Origin: Bacteroidales bacterium
GTDB lineage: Bacteria; Bacteroidota; Bacteroidia; Bacteroidales; UBA12077
Reading direction: 5' to 3'
NCBI GenBank assembly: GCA_019038645.1
Contig: JAHOYT010000018.1
Span: forward strand, 1 to 64,000
Length of the DNA stretch: 64,000 bases
Position numbers and translations under genes: made by a program. Positions 54,010 to 63,074 of this stretch are shown piece after piece (position 1 is the stretch's first letter; every line of letters starts with the position of its first letter). The notes beneath the pieces were generated by a model that searched no databases, was not told the origin of the DNA, and was given only the letters and a program-made list of their open reading frames with translations.

Positions 54010-54046
54010 TTGAGAATCCTAAATTATAATTAAATCAAATTACAAC

Positions 54047-54277
54047 ATGAAAAAATTACAATTATTATTGGTAGCCATTGCACTTGTTAGTTTTACTGCA
54101 TTTTACTCTTGCGGCAATATGAAAGATAAAGCTGTTGAAGCAGTAGAAGAAGTAGCTGAAGAATTAGAAGAAGTAGCAGAAGAAGTTGAAGAAGCTGTTC
54201 TTGATACAACTGAAGTTGTTGCTGAAGAAGCAGAAGCAGAAGTTGAAGAAGTAGCAGAAGAAGCTCCTCAGGAATAA
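54047..54277 (+). CDS. Small acidic lipoprotein with EEV repeats
   Basis: 76 residues: lipoprotein signal peptide with a lipobox-like FYSCG, then about 50 residues made almost only of Glu, Ala and Val in heptad-like repeats (AVEEVAEELEEVAEEVEEA). It would be a short, very negatively charged helical rod attached to the membrane. It has its own promoter and a strong terminator, suggesting high expression. Similar Glu-rich small lipoproteins are seen in Bacteroidota; function unknown. Confidence 0.8.
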   Translation: MKKLQLLLVAIALVSFTAFYSCGNMKDKAVEAVEEVAEELEEVAEEVEEAVLDTTEVVAEEAEAEVEEVAEEAPQE

Positions 54278-54300
54278 GCTAATTCGTACAAAGAAATTTT

Positions 54301-54328
54301 AGCAGGACTTTGTAGTCCTGCTTTTTTT
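54301..54328 (+). terminator. Rho-independent terminator
   Basis: AGCAGGACT / AGTCCTGCT, 9-bp perfect stem with loop TTGT, followed by seven T, 23 bp after the small lipoprotein gene. Confidence 0.9.
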
Positions 54329-54368
54329 GTGAATAATTTTTGTGTTGTATGATATACTTACAGATTAT

Positions 54369-55190
54369 TTAAAAAAACAATCCAATAAAACCTGTAACAA
54401 CATTACCGCTTGAATAATCTAATTCAGATCCAAATAAACTATGCGGGATAATGTAAATCAATAAAAGCACAATTGATGCAATTAAAGTGTATCTGTATTG
54501 AGGAGATTTTCGATTGCCTAAAACTGCTACTATCCAAAATATAACAGCAATCAAAGTTTTATTATCGGTTAAATCCCAGCCAAATGGAATACCTGTCCAT
54601 GCTTGTCCAAAAGCAAAATATTGAACAATAGGCCCGAAAATCATTCCCCCAGCTAAAAGTAATATTAAAGTTAACTTACCGTAAAACACATGTTTTTCGA
54701 CTTTACCCAAAGCAAATAATCCAGCAAGATTTGATAGCATCATGGCAGTAAACATGAATATGACATGGGGAATTAAAGCCCATGCAGGAACACTTCCTTT
54801 AAAACGTATAATGACATGTTCAGAATTTATTGTTTCAATGGATTCTGAGGTTTGAAAAGCAATATAATATTCCAGTTTACCAGCAGGGGCTTGTTTGGGC
54901 AAATAAGCTATTAATTTGTTCTCTTGTTGTTCAAAATTAATTACTGAAAAAGATTCATTAACAGGGAAACGTCTATAATGAATTTGTGCTGAACTAAAAG
55001 TGTTATTTTTAGGAATCACAATTTCGTGATCTTCATTGGAATCACCACTCCTTGGTAATTCAAATTTAATTAAATTTTCCGCAATATTTATTTCTATATT
55101 TTTAGGATATGTGGGTCCTGTCTTTCTTTGATAATAAGCAGATGCTAAAGTTATAACAACTGCTAATGTCCAGAATAATGTTTTTTTCAT
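54369..55190 (-). CDS. Membrane protein with periplasmic beta domain
   Basis: About 273 residues from the ATG at 55190 (MKKTLFWTLAVV); the track's TTG adds nine residues. One N-terminal helix, a soluble beta-rich region (about 20-125; ISFELPRS-like strands, YLPKQAPAGKLEYYIAF), then five or so membrane helices to the C-terminus. It resembles uncharacterised Bacteroidota membrane proteins; the helices carry no haem or metal motif that I can name. It follows the M28 peptidase gene by 13 bp on the same strand, so they form an operon with the M23 peptidase upstream. Confidence 0.7.
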   Translation of the reverse strand: MKKTLFWTLAVVITLASAYYQRKTGPTYPKNIEINIAENLIKFELPRSGDSNEDHEIVIPKNNTFSSAQIHYRRFPVNESFSVINFEQQENKLIAYLPKQAPAGKLEYYIAFQTSESIETINSEHVIIRFKGSVPAWALIPHVIFMFTAMMLSNLAGLFALGKVEKHVFYGKLTLILLLAGGMIFGPIVQYFAFGQAWTGIPFGWDLTDNKTLIAVIFWIVAVLGNRKSPQYRYTLIASIVLLLIYIIPHSLFGSELDYSSGNVVTGFIGLFF

Positions 55191-55203
55191 AATATTTATG
55201 TGT

Positions 55204-56976
55204 TTATAATTGAACAATTAAAACTTCTTTTTTCTCATCTCTGATTACCTCAACGGTTATTATCTGACCGGCTTTTAGTTTAGCCAGTCTTTCCATATAT
55301 TCATATACATCACCTACCGGGTAACCATCTATAGCAGTAATAATATCTCCTGTTTTCATTCCTGCTTTGTCTGCTGGTTTTCCTTTTATAACTATGTCTG
55401 CTCTTAGTCCATTCTTTTCTACTCCTGAAAAATCAGGCATTATACCTAAACTAACTTTTAATCTTGCATTTCTGATATTGCCACCCGGTGATTTGGGTCC
55501 GGCCTCCTGATATGTTAATACTCTATCCTCTGATGCTATAGTAAAAGCAAAATCATATATGTAGTTGCTGGCTTCTACAAGTCCGGTAAAATTTATATTA
55601 CCTAAACTATCGCCAGGCGTATGGTAATCGATATGAGCTCCGGTAGAAAAGAAAAATACCGGAATGTCTTTACTATAAAATGATGAATGATCTGAAGGAC
55701 CATATCCTTCATGAGCATATCCTGTTTTAAAATTATAGTTTGTATTTAAGGAGTCTAAGATCGATTCTCCTTCAAGTGAAGTACCAATACCACTAATTTG
55801 GATGCTTCGGTCTTCCTTCATTCTTCCCAGCATATCAACGTTAATCATTGTTTTTATAACAGAATCAGGAATTGGTAAATTGTTTACAAAATATTTTGAT
55901 CCAATTAAACCCATTTCTTCTGCTCCAAATGCAACGAACAGAAAATTATTTTTCAAGCTATCTTTTTTAGTTGCAAGTTTTTCTGCAATTTCGAGCATAG
56001 ATGCAACTCCTGAAGCATTATCATCAGCGCCATAATGAACTTCATGAATTCCATGAGCTCTTGTTCCGGTTCCTGGTCCTCCAAAACCTAAATGGTCATA
56101 ATGTCCGCCAACTACAATGTATTTGTAATCAGGATTAATAATAAGTTGAGCAACTATATTGAATGTTTTAGCATATCCTGTTTCTATATCAGTCTGGCAT
56201 CTTAAAACAGTTTCTGTAAAAAACGAATTTAATTTATTATTTAGTTCGTTCTCTATTTCCTCTAAATTCTCACCCTTTTTGCTTAACAAAATATCACCAA
56301 TATTTCTTTTTATCTGTATAACAGGTATTTCAATTTCACCTTCTGGTCTTGATAGTTTTATTAATTCATCCTCCTCATCAAATTGTTTTCCAGAAACAAA
56401 AATAACTCCTGCTGCGCCTTGGTCCTTAGCTGTTATAGCTTTCGATCTAAGACTGCTAAACATTGAAAAAGGTAATGATATTTCACTGTTCTCTGGTTCG
56501 CCCCTTAATATGAGCACCCATTTATCTTTAACATCAATTGATGCATAATCGTTCCATGAGTTATCTCCTTGTTCAATAATAAATCCGTAACCAACAAATG
56601 CAACTTCTGCCTCAATGTTGCTGTTTGCACTGAATACGGTTGGAATAAAGTCGGTGTTTAAATTAAATTCCTGATCATTTATTGATAATGAATTATTAGG
56701 TCCGGTTTTAATACTCGTTGTTATTTCAAAGGATTGTACACCTTTATTAAATAGAAGTTCCAGTCCACCATTTTTTAGTTCAGCTGCAATGTAGTCTGCT
56801 GCAAGCTTATCTTCCGGCGTTCCCGGATATCTACCTTTTAATGAATCGCTGGCCAGATATTCAATATGATCGTAAAGTTCATCCGGGGTTATTTCCGGTT
56901 GAATTTTGGATGACGAACAAGACTGTCCTAGACCTAAAATTATTGCTATAGCAATTAAAATCGATTGTTTTTTCAT
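55204..56976 (-). CDS. M28 family aminopeptidase lipoprotein with PA and PDZ domains
   Basis: 590 residues. Lipobox GLGQSC; a PA-like insertion (about 95-240, DKWVLILRGEPEN); M28 zinc peptidase with ligands in GGHYDHLG, GADDNASGV, FGAEEMGLIG and the C-terminal HIDYHTPGDS; PDZ domain at the end (about 510-590; GKPADKAGMKTGDIITAIDG). Periplasmic or outer-membrane metallo-exopeptidase. The catalytic Asp/Glu residues appear intact. Middle gene of a three-gene minus-strand operon (M23 peptidase, M28 peptidase, membrane protein), which suggests a role in envelope peptide turnover. Confidence 0.92.
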   Translation of the reverse strand: MKKQSILIAIAIILGLGQSCSSSKIQPEITPDELYDHIEYLASDSLKGRYPGTPEDKLAADYIAAELKNGGLELLFNKGVQSFEITTSIKTGPNNSLSINDQEFNLNTDFIPTVFSANSNIEAEVAFVGYGFIIEQGDNSWNDYASIDVKDKWVLILRGEPENSEISLPFSMFSSLRSKAITAKDQGAAGVIFVSGKQFDEEDELIKLSRPEGEIEIPVIQIKRNIGDILLSKKGENLEEIENELNNKLNSFFTETVLRCQTDIETGYAKTFNIVAQLIINPDYKYIVVGGHYDHLGFGGPGTGTRAHGIHEVHYGADDNASGVASMLEIAEKLATKKDSLKNNFLFVAFGAEEMGLIGSKYFVNNLPIPDSVIKTMINVDMLGRMKEDRSIQISGIGTSLEGESILDSLNTNYNFKTGYAHEGYGPSDHSSFYSKDIPVFFFSTGAHIDYHTPGDSLGNINFTGLVEASNYIYDFAFTIASEDRVLTYQEAGPKSPGGNIRNARLKVSLGIMPDFSGVEKNGLRADIVIKGKPADKAGMKTGDIITAIDGYPVGDVYEYMERLAKLKAGQIITVEVIRDEKKEVLIVQL

Positions 56977-56987
56977 AGTTTTAATTA

Positions 56988-58709
56988 TTACCAGTAAAAT
57001 GTTTTATAAAAAGTTAAAATATTATCATTATTATCAATTACAAATAACTCAAGTTCATGTTCAATCTTTTGTTCAATTCTATCACTATCCAAAATATAAA
57101 ATAATAAATCGTTTTTTTGATCATATTCAAATAGAGCCCAGTTGTTATCAATATATCCATTAAATGATTTTATCCCGGATAAATCATCTGTAATTAAAAA
57201 TTTAATTTTCTTATCACTTAGATTATTAAAATCTGTTAATGGTTTAATCTCAGGTGAAATTGTATCTGCCAAAACAATAAAGTCACCGAATGTTTTTGCC
57301 TCGCAAACAATGTGCCCGTTAATTACTTCTCCTCCAATCGGATTAATTTCATCATCTTCGACAAGCTCTGCAATAAAAACTTTATCTGTTAATTCATCTC
57401 GTAAATCTATAGTTTTAATAGAAAGTGAATAGCTTTTATTTAGAGGAGTATATTTATTATGCACATGATGAATATTCGAATAAGCTTTACGCATTGGCTT
57501 CGATTTACTATATTTGAAATACAGCGTATCAAATAAAGATCTTTCCGGAATGATTATCCTAATTTCATCATCTTCGAAAATGTTTTCAGTATCCCAGTTC
57601 ATAAATTCACCATCTAACGGAACATTAACAACTGGGATAGTTCCATCATTTAACTGCCCTGTTGCGTTAAAAATAAGTTCTGATTTATTTCCAGACACAT
57701 CAGTTGCAACAAGTTTGATATCATAAGTAGTATCATTGCTAAATACATAAATTCCTCTGTCTTGGATTGATTTATAGATACTTAAATTGTTATTTGGAGC
57801 AATAAAAGTTTTCTGAATAGTCTTTTTTGATTTGGTTTTTTCCGCATAATCAATATGACTTTTTACATATCCTGTTTCATAAAATGAAAATTTATCAATG
57901 GAGTGATTATAAATTAATAAACTATCAACAAATACTGATAAAGTATATATTCCACACCTATTCTTTGAATTGTTCAGGTAATCATACATTTCTATTCCAA
58001 AACCAATTTTGCCTGACAAATAAATATGATTGGTATCAACAAGGGAGTAATAACCATTCTTCTTTTCCAGTTTTAAATGTGCTATTTTCTTAGAATTATT
58101 GATCTTACTATTTTCATTTAAAGGATAAATAACCAAACTATACAAAACAGGAGCAATATTATCTTTAATGTCAAAATTAAATAATAATGGATTTATTGGA
58201 ATCTGATCAATAGTTTCACGTACTTCAAAATGCAAATGAGGTCCTTCTGAGCTGCCTGTATTTCCTGAGAATCCAATAATTTCTCCCTTTTTAACCGGCA
58301 AATCATTTTTATCAGGAAAATAATTTACTTCAAATTCATTGTTTTGATATTGGATGTCTTTTACCAATTTGTCAATTTTAGAATTGAATTTACTTAAATG
58401 ACCGTATACAGTTGTATAACCATTGGGGTGATTAACATAAATTGTTTTACCATAACTGTTTACTGAAACTTTTATTCTTGAAATATATCCTTCTTCAACA
58501 GCATAAATTCTTTTACCTATAACTCCTTGAGTTTTAATATCTATTCCTGCATGAAAATGAGCTAAACGTATTTCTCCAAAATTACCTGATAAGTATATAG
58601 GGAAGTCAATAGGCGAGCTAAAATATATATTCTCATATTTTATTTGACTGTAAGTTAAAGAAGTAAATAAGAGAGAGTAAAATAATAAACTTAACTTTTT
58701 ATATTGCAT
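56988..58709 (-). CDS. M23 family metallopeptidase
   Basis: 573 residues, signal peptide (LSLLFYSLLFTSLTYSQ). The M23/LytM domain is near the N-terminus (about 35-180) with zinc ligands in FHAGIDIK and HLHFEVRE and the YGHLSKF strand, so it is predicted to be an active peptidoglycan endopeptidase. The long C-terminal part (about 190-573) is beta-rich, with Ig-like segments. This layout is common in Bacteroidota periplasmic M23 proteins. First gene of the operon with the M28 peptidase (11 bp gap). Confidence 0.92.
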   Translation of the reverse strand: MQYKKLSLLFYSLLFTSLTYSQIKYENIYFSSPIDFPIYLSGNFGEIRLAHFHAGIDIKTQGVIGKRIYAVEEGYISRIKVSVNSYGKTIYVNHPNGYTTVYGHLSKFNSKIDKLVKDIQYQNNEFEVNYFPDKNDLPVKKGEIIGFSGNTGSSEGPHLHFEVRETIDQIPINPLLFNFDIKDNIAPVLYSLVIYPLNENSKINNSKKIAHLKLEKKNGYYSLVDTNHIYLSGKIGFGIEMYDYLNNSKNRCGIYTLSVFVDSLLIYNHSIDKFSFYETGYVKSHIDYAEKTKSKKTIQKTFIAPNNNLSIYKSIQDRGIYVFSNDTTYDIKLVATDVSGNKSELIFNATGQLNDGTIPVVNVPLDGEFMNWDTENIFEDDEIRIIIPERSLFDTLYFKYSKSKPMRKAYSNIHHVHNKYTPLNKSYSLSIKTIDLRDELTDKVFIAELVEDDEINPIGGEVINGHIVCEAKTFGDFIVLADTISPEIKPLTDFNNLSDKKIKFLITDDLSGIKSFNGYIDNNWALFEYDQKNDLLFYILDSDRIEQKIEHELELFVIDNNDNILTFYKTFYW

Positions 58710-58806
58710 TATTTTATATAAATTTATACAAGTTAATTCAGGTTTAGTTTTTAAATAACAAAACTAAAATTAAATTTGTTTTATAATAAAAATATAAGAA
58801 CTTTTA

Positions 58807-58838
58807 TTTTTAAAATAGTTTAGGCTGTATTAATTTTG
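58807..58838 (+). promoter_or_regulatory. Candidate promoter of the zapA operon
   Basis: TAATTTTG (exact -7 consensus TAnnTTTG) at 58831-58838 with TTTT 20 bp upstream, 23 bp before the first ATG of the operon. Confidence 0.5.
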
Positions 58839-58861
58839 CATGTGCTTTTATATAAATAATC

Positions 58862-59155
58862 ATGGAGGTTGAACAAAAAGATATCGTTGTTACTTTAAAA
58901 GATAAGATTAAAAAGTTATTATCTTTGTACAATGATTTAAAAGCAGAAAATGCAAAGCTGAAGAAGCAAACTGAAGAATATAAAATACAGAAAAAAGATA
59001 AAGAAGCTGAATTAGATTTTTTGAAAAATAAATATAATAAGCTTAAATTAGCAAAAAGTCTTTTAGCATCGGCAGATGATAGTCATGATGCTAAAATAAA
59101 GATTAACAGAATTGTGCGGGAGATCGACAAATGTATTGCTCTTTTAAACAGATAG
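58862..59155 (+). CDS. Coiled-coil protein upstream of zapA
   Basis: 97 residues, one long coiled coil (about 10-75; KIKKLLSLYNDLKAENAKL), no signal peptide. It sits 14 bp ahead of zapA, a position where many Bacteroidota carry such a short coiled-coil gene. A ZapB-like partner of ZapA at the division ring is a reasonable guess from size, coiled coil and neighbourhood, but there is no sequence signature to confirm it. Confidence 0.75.
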   Translation: MEVEQKDIVVTLKDKIKKLLSLYNDLKAENAKLKKQTEEYKIQKKDKEAELDFLKNKYNKLKLAKSLLASADDSHDAKIKINRIVREIDKCIALLNR

Positions 59156-59169
59156 AATCTGAATAGATA

Positions 59170-59472
59170 ATGGAAGATAAATTATCAATAAGGGTTAATG
59201 TTGCAGATAGATATTATCCACTTAAAATAGACAGAAAAGATGAGGAGAAGATTCGTAAGGCAGCGAAAATGATAAATGAGAAGGTGTTACAATATAAACA
59301 AAGATACACCGATAAAGATATACAGGATTTTTTAGCAATGGCCGCCTTACAATATGTAATCAAAGTATTAGAATCTGATTCGAATCTTGAAGCATCACCT
59401 GTTTTAGAAGAATTAAAAGACCTGGATAACGAGTTGAATGAATTTTTAAAAGAGAATACCAACGTTCTTTAA
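59170..59472 (+). CDS. zapA: Cell division protein ZapA
   Basis: 100 residues with the ZapA pattern: N-terminal beta part (LSIRVNVADRYYPLKID), DEEKIRKAAKMINEKVLQYK helix, FLAMAALQYVIKVL and a C-terminal coiled coil. It stabilises FtsZ protofilaments at the septum. The next locus is 6S RNA, matching the known zapA-ssrS neighbourhood of other bacteria. Confidence 0.9.
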   Translation: MEDKLSIRVNVADRYYPLKIDRKDEEKIRKAAKMINEKVLQYKQRYTDKDIQDFLAMAALQYVIKVLESDSNLEASPVLEELKDLDNELNEFLKENTNVL

Positions 59473-59490
59473 AATATAAATTAAGATTTT

Positions 59491-59686
59491 GCCCGTATTA
59501 TTTCTTTAATGTCTGTGAAACTCAACACTTTACTAATTGGAGTAAAGCTTATTTAGTCGAGGGCGGGCCCCATTCCGATTCGTCGGAATTCCTTCGGGAA
59601 CAGGGGATGGCCGAAATTGAGTGGCAGCTCCACCCATGTTTATTTGGGGTTTTTAGAGAATTGAAGATAATAATGCGGGTTTTTTA
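59491..59686 (+). ncRNA. ssrS: 6S RNA (RNA polymerase-sequestering RNA)
   Basis: The 236-bp gap between zapA and rny has no ORF but folds as expected of 6S RNA. The 5' end GCCCGTATTATT pairs with the 3' end AATAATGCGGGT over about 12 bp, and the pairing runs on with CTTTAA/TTGAAG. The closing stem is followed by TTTTTTAT. The interior has a GC-richer imperfect hairpin (GGGCGGGCCCCATTCCG ... GGGGATGGCC) with the terminal stem ATTCCGATTCGTCGGAAT, which gives the long rod with a central bubble. Length about 195 nt and location next to zapA both fit. 6S RNA mimics an open promoter and holds RNA polymerase in stationary phase. Exact ends are estimates. Confidence 0.85.
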
Positions 59687-59708
59687 TATATAAATTAAAC
59701 AAACAGAT

Positions 59709-61280
59709 ATGATTATATCAACAATATTCGGAGCAATATCAGTAGCTGTAGTTGGATCAATTGCTGCTTCTGTTGCTTTTGTGGTTGGAGGATTTATTTC
59801 TTATTTCATTTGGGATAAAGCTTTAAAAACAAAAAGCAAAAAAATAATTAGAGAGGCTGAGTCAGAGGCAGAAGTTATTAGAAAAGACAAAATACTTCAG
59901 GCTAAAGAAAAGTTTTTACAATTAAAAAGTGAACATGAAAGAGAAATAAATGAACGCTCTCATAAGTTAGTAGCTGCTGAAAATAAATTTCAGCAAAAAG
60001 AAATTTCTTTATCTCAAAAGTTTGAAGAGAATCAAAGGAAAAGTAAGGAAATAGACATTATCCGTGAAAATTTACAAGTTCAGATGGAGCTTGTTGATAA
60101 GCGTAGTGAAGAACTTGATAAAGTGCATAAGCAACAAGTAGAACAACTAGAGGCTATATCAGGATTGTCAGCTGAACAGGCTAAAGAACAATTGATTGAA
60201 TCTCTGAAGGCGGAATCTAAGACTGAAGCAATGTCGGAGATTAATGAGATAATGGAAGAGGCAAGAATGACTGCCAATAAGGAGGCGAAACGCATTGTTG
60301 TTCAGACAGTTCAGCGTGTTGCGACAGAAGCAGCAGTTGAGAATTCTGTTACTGTTTTTAATATTGATAATGATGAGATTAAGGGTAGGATTATTGGGCG
60401 TGAAGGTAGAAATATCAGGGCGTTAGAAGCTGCAACCGGAGTAGAGATTATTGTTGATGATACTCCTGAAGCAATAATTCTTTCAGCATTTGATCCCGTT
60501 CGCCGCGAAATTGCACGTCTGGCATTACATCAACTCGTTACTGACGGAAGAATTCATCCGGCCAGAATTGAAGAGGTTGTTCAGAAAACTCAGAAACAAA
60601 TTGAAGAAGAAATTATTGAAGTTGGTAAACGAACTGCAATTGACCTTGGTGTACATGGATTGCATCCTGAAATTATCAGATTAATTGGTAAAATGAAATA
60701 TCGTTCATCTTATGGTCAGAATCTATTACAACACTCTCGTGAGGTAGCTAACCTGTCAGCTATAATGGCTGCTGAGTTAGGTCTTAATCCTAAACTAGCT
60801 AAACGGGCCGGATTATTACATGATATTGGGAAAGTACCTGATGATGAGCCGGAATTGCCACATGCAATTCTTGGTATGAAAATAGCGGAGCGATTAAAAG
60901 AAAAACCAGAAGTTTGCAATGCCATTGGAGCTCACCATGATGAGGTTGAAATGACATCTCTTATATCACCCATTATACAAGTTTGTGACGCTATATCAGG
61001 AGCACGCCCAGGCGCAAGAAGAGAAGTTGTTGAGTCTTACATTAAGCGATTAAAAGATCTTGAAGAACTGGCTTTGGCACATCCTGGCGTAATGAAAACA
61101 TATGCTATTCAGGCTGGTAGAGAATTGCGTGTCATTGTGGGAAGCGAGAAAGTAAGTGATGAAGAAGCAGAAAAGCTTTCTTTTGAAATTTCTCAGAAAA
61201 TACAAAATGAGATGACCTATCCGGGTCAAATTAAAATAACGGTTATAAGGGAGACAAGAGCTATTAATTACGCAAAATAA
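59709..61280 (+). CDS. rny: Ribonuclease Y
   Basis: 523 residues. N-terminal membrane helix (about 5-35), long coiled coil (about 40-170), KH domain with [17 protein letters not shown] (about 220-240), HD domain with HDIGK (near 375) and AHHDEVEM. It is a membrane-bound endoribonuclease that starts mRNA decay. Complete, and a normal length for the family. Located directly after the 6S RNA gene and followed by a terminator. Confidence 0.96.
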   Translation: MIISTIFGAISVAVVGSIAASVAFVVGGFISYFIWDKALKTKSKKIIREAESEAEVIRKDKILQAKEKFLQLKSEHEREINERSHKLVAAENKFQQKEISLSQKFEENQRKSKEIDIIRENLQVQMELVDKRSEELDKVHKQQVEQLEAISGLSAEQAKEQLIESLKAESKTEAMSEINEIMEEARMTANKEAKRIVVQTVQRVATEAAVENSVTVFNIDNDEIKGRIIGREGRNIRALEAATGVEIIVDDTPEAIILSAFDPVRREIARLALHQLVTDGRIHPARIEEVVQKTQKQIEEEIIEVGKRTAIDLGVHGLHPEIIRLIGKMKYRSSYGQNLLQHSREVANLSAIMAAELGLNPKLAKRAGLLHDIGKVPDDEPELPHAILGMKIAERLKEKPEVCNAIGAHHDEVEMTSLISPIIQVCDAISGARPGARREVVESYIKRLKDLEELALAHPGVMKTYAIQAGRELRVIVGSEKVSDEEAEKLSFEISQKIQNEMTYPGQIKITVIRETRAINYAK

Positions 61281-61300
61281 ATTTACAGAACTCTATAAGT

Positions 61301-61328
61301 AAAGCTCTGATTTATTGGAGCTTTTTTT
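61301..61328 (+). terminator. Rho-independent terminator after rny
   Basis: AAAGCTC / GAGCTTT stem (7 bp) with a 10-nt loop running directly into seven T. Confidence 0.75.
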
Positions 61329-61362
61329 ATAATTTATTTTTCTTTTTGTAAAAAATATAAAG

Positions 61363-62493
61363 ATGAATATAAAAATGGTCGACCTTAAAGGTCAGTATGA
61401 TAAAATAAAGGTTGAAATAAATGCAGGAATCCAGGATGTAATTAATTCAACAGCATTTATTAACGGACCAAAAGTTCACGAATTTTCAAAAAACCTTTCA
61501 GAGTATTTAGGAGGAATTAATGTTCTTCCCTGTGCTAATGGAACAGATGCCTTACAAATTGCTCTAATGGCTTTAAACCTGGAACCAGGCGATGAAGTAA
61601 TTCTTCCTGTTCATACTTATGTTGCAACAGCTGAAGTTATCGCTCTTTTGAAATTAAAGCCGGTTTTTGTGGATGTACATCCTGAGTTTTTTACTATTGA
61701 CGTAACTCAAATAGAAGAAAAGCTAAGTAATAAAACCAAAGCTATTGTTCCTGTTCATTTGTACGGTCAGTGTGCTGACATGGAACCAATAATGAAAATT
61801 GCTTCAAAATATAATTTATTTGTAATTGAGGATACAGCTCAGGCTATAGGAGCAGTTTATACATTTTTAAATGGAAAAACAGCTATGGCCGGAACTATTG
61901 GAGATATTGGCACAACTTCTTTTTTCCCATCCAAAAATTTGGGATGTTATGGAGATGGGGGAGCTATGTTTGTTAACGATAATGATCTGGCAAAAAAATG
62001 CAGCATGATTGCAAATCATGGACAAAGCATTAAATATCATCATGATATTATAGGTTGTAATTCAAGACTAGATACTTTGCAGGCTGCTATTTTAGATGTA
62101 AAACTTAAATATATAGAAGATTACACAGCGGCAAGACAAAATGCAGCTAAAATTTATGATGATTTATTAAAGAATATTTCTGGTATCAATACACCAAAAA
62201 ACATGGATAATTCTTCACATGTTTATCATCAGTATACATTAGTTCTGGAAGAATCAGTAGACAGAAATGATCTGCAGAATTATTTAAAAGAAAAAGGAAT
62301 TCCTTCTATGATTTATTATCCGGTAGCATTACACAAACAAAAAGCATATAAAAGCGAATCAACTGCTGGCAATAAATTTCCCGTTACTGAAAAACTGTCA
62401 GAAACAGTTTTATCACTTCCAATTCACACAGAATTAACCAGAGAAGAACAGGAATTTATCGTATCTTCGTTAATTGAATATTTGAAAAGATAA
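61363..62493 (+). CDS. DegT/DnrJ/EryC1/StrS sugar-nucleotide aminotransferase (WbpE-like)
   Basis: 376 residues, PLP-dependent. It starts [12 protein letters not shown]-like after ATG-AAT-ATA-AAA. Conserved [11 protein letters not shown] phosphate-binding stretch, [11 protein letters not shown], and the Schiff-base Lys in [15 protein letters not shown] (near 190). It closely resembles WbpE, which aminates UDP-2-acetamido-3-keto-glucuronate. The acetyltransferase gene 2 bp downstream fits the next step (WbpD). First gene of a polysaccharide sugar operon for LPS/capsule. The exact substrate is inferred from this pair. Confidence 0.9.
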   Translation: MNIKMVDLKGQYDKIKVEINAGIQDVINSTAFINGPKVHEFSKNLSEYLGGINVLPCANGTDALQIALMALNLEPGDEVILPVHTYVATAEVIALLKLKPVFVDVHPEFFTIDVTQIEEKLSNKTKAIVPVHLYGQCADMEPIMKIASKYNLFVIEDTAQAIGAVYTFLNGKTAMAGTIGDIGTTSFFPSKNLGCYGDGGAMFVNDNDLAKKCSMIANHGQSIKYHHDIIGCNSRLDTLQAAILDVKLKYIEDYTAARQNAAKIYDDLLKNISGINTPKNMDNSSHVYHQYTLVLEESVDRNDLQNYLKEKGIPSMIYYPVALHKQKAYKSESTAGNKFPVTEKLSETVLSLPIHTELTREEQEFIVSSLIEYLKR

Positions 62494-62495
62494 TT

Positions 62496-63068
62496 ATGGA
62501 TTATTTTGCCCACAAAACTGCTGTAATTGATGAAGGATGTCATATTGGAGCTGGAACTAAGATATGGCATTTCTCGCATGTGATGCCAAACTGTAAGCTT
62601 GGTGAAAATTGTAATATCGGACAGAATGTAGTCATTTCGCCTGAGGTTATTCTTGGTGATAAAGTTAAAGTTCAGAATAATGTATCTATATATACCGGAG
62701 TAATTTGTGAAGATGAAGTTTTTTTAGGCCCATCTATGGTTTTTACTAATATCACTAACCCAAGATCATCAATAATCCGAAAAGATAAATATGAAAAAAC
62801 ATTAGTAAAAAAAGGAGCCTCAATTGGTGCAAATGCAACAATAGTGTGTGGAAATACAATTGGTGAATTTGCATTTATCGGAGCCGGTACTGTCGTTATC
62901 AAAGATGTAAAACCATACGCTTTAATTGTGGGAAACCCTGGTAAACAAATTGGCTGGATGAGTGAATACGGGCAACGTTTAAACTTTAATGAAGAGGGAA
63001 CAGCAATTTGTTCAGAAAGTAAAGAAAAATACATTTTAGACAATAACAATGTAATAAAAGAGAAATAA
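62496..63068 (+). CDS. Hexapeptide N-acetyltransferase (WbpD/WlbB-like)
   Basis: 190 residues of left-handed beta-helix hexapeptide repeats ([40 protein letters not shown]), with the W-H-F-S-H and [12 protein letters not shown] loop features of the WbpD/WlbB group and the C-terminal [12 protein letters not shown]-like closing ([12 protein letters not shown]). It would N-acetylate UDP-2-acetamido-3-amino-glucuronate made by the preceding aminotransferase, giving UDP-GlcNAc3NAcA. The start codon is 2 bp after the previous stop, so they are cotranscribed. Confidence 0.88.
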   Translation: MDYFAHKTAVIDEGCHIGAGTKIWHFSHVMPNCKLGENCNIGQNVVISPEVILGDKVKVQNNVSIYTGVICEDEVFLGPSMVFTNITNPRSSIIRKDKYEKTLVKKGASIGANATIVCGNTIGEFAFIGAGTVVIKDVKPYALIVGNPGKQIGWMSEYGQRLNFNEEGTAICSESKEKYILDNNNVIKEK

Positions 63069-63074
63069 ATAGGC

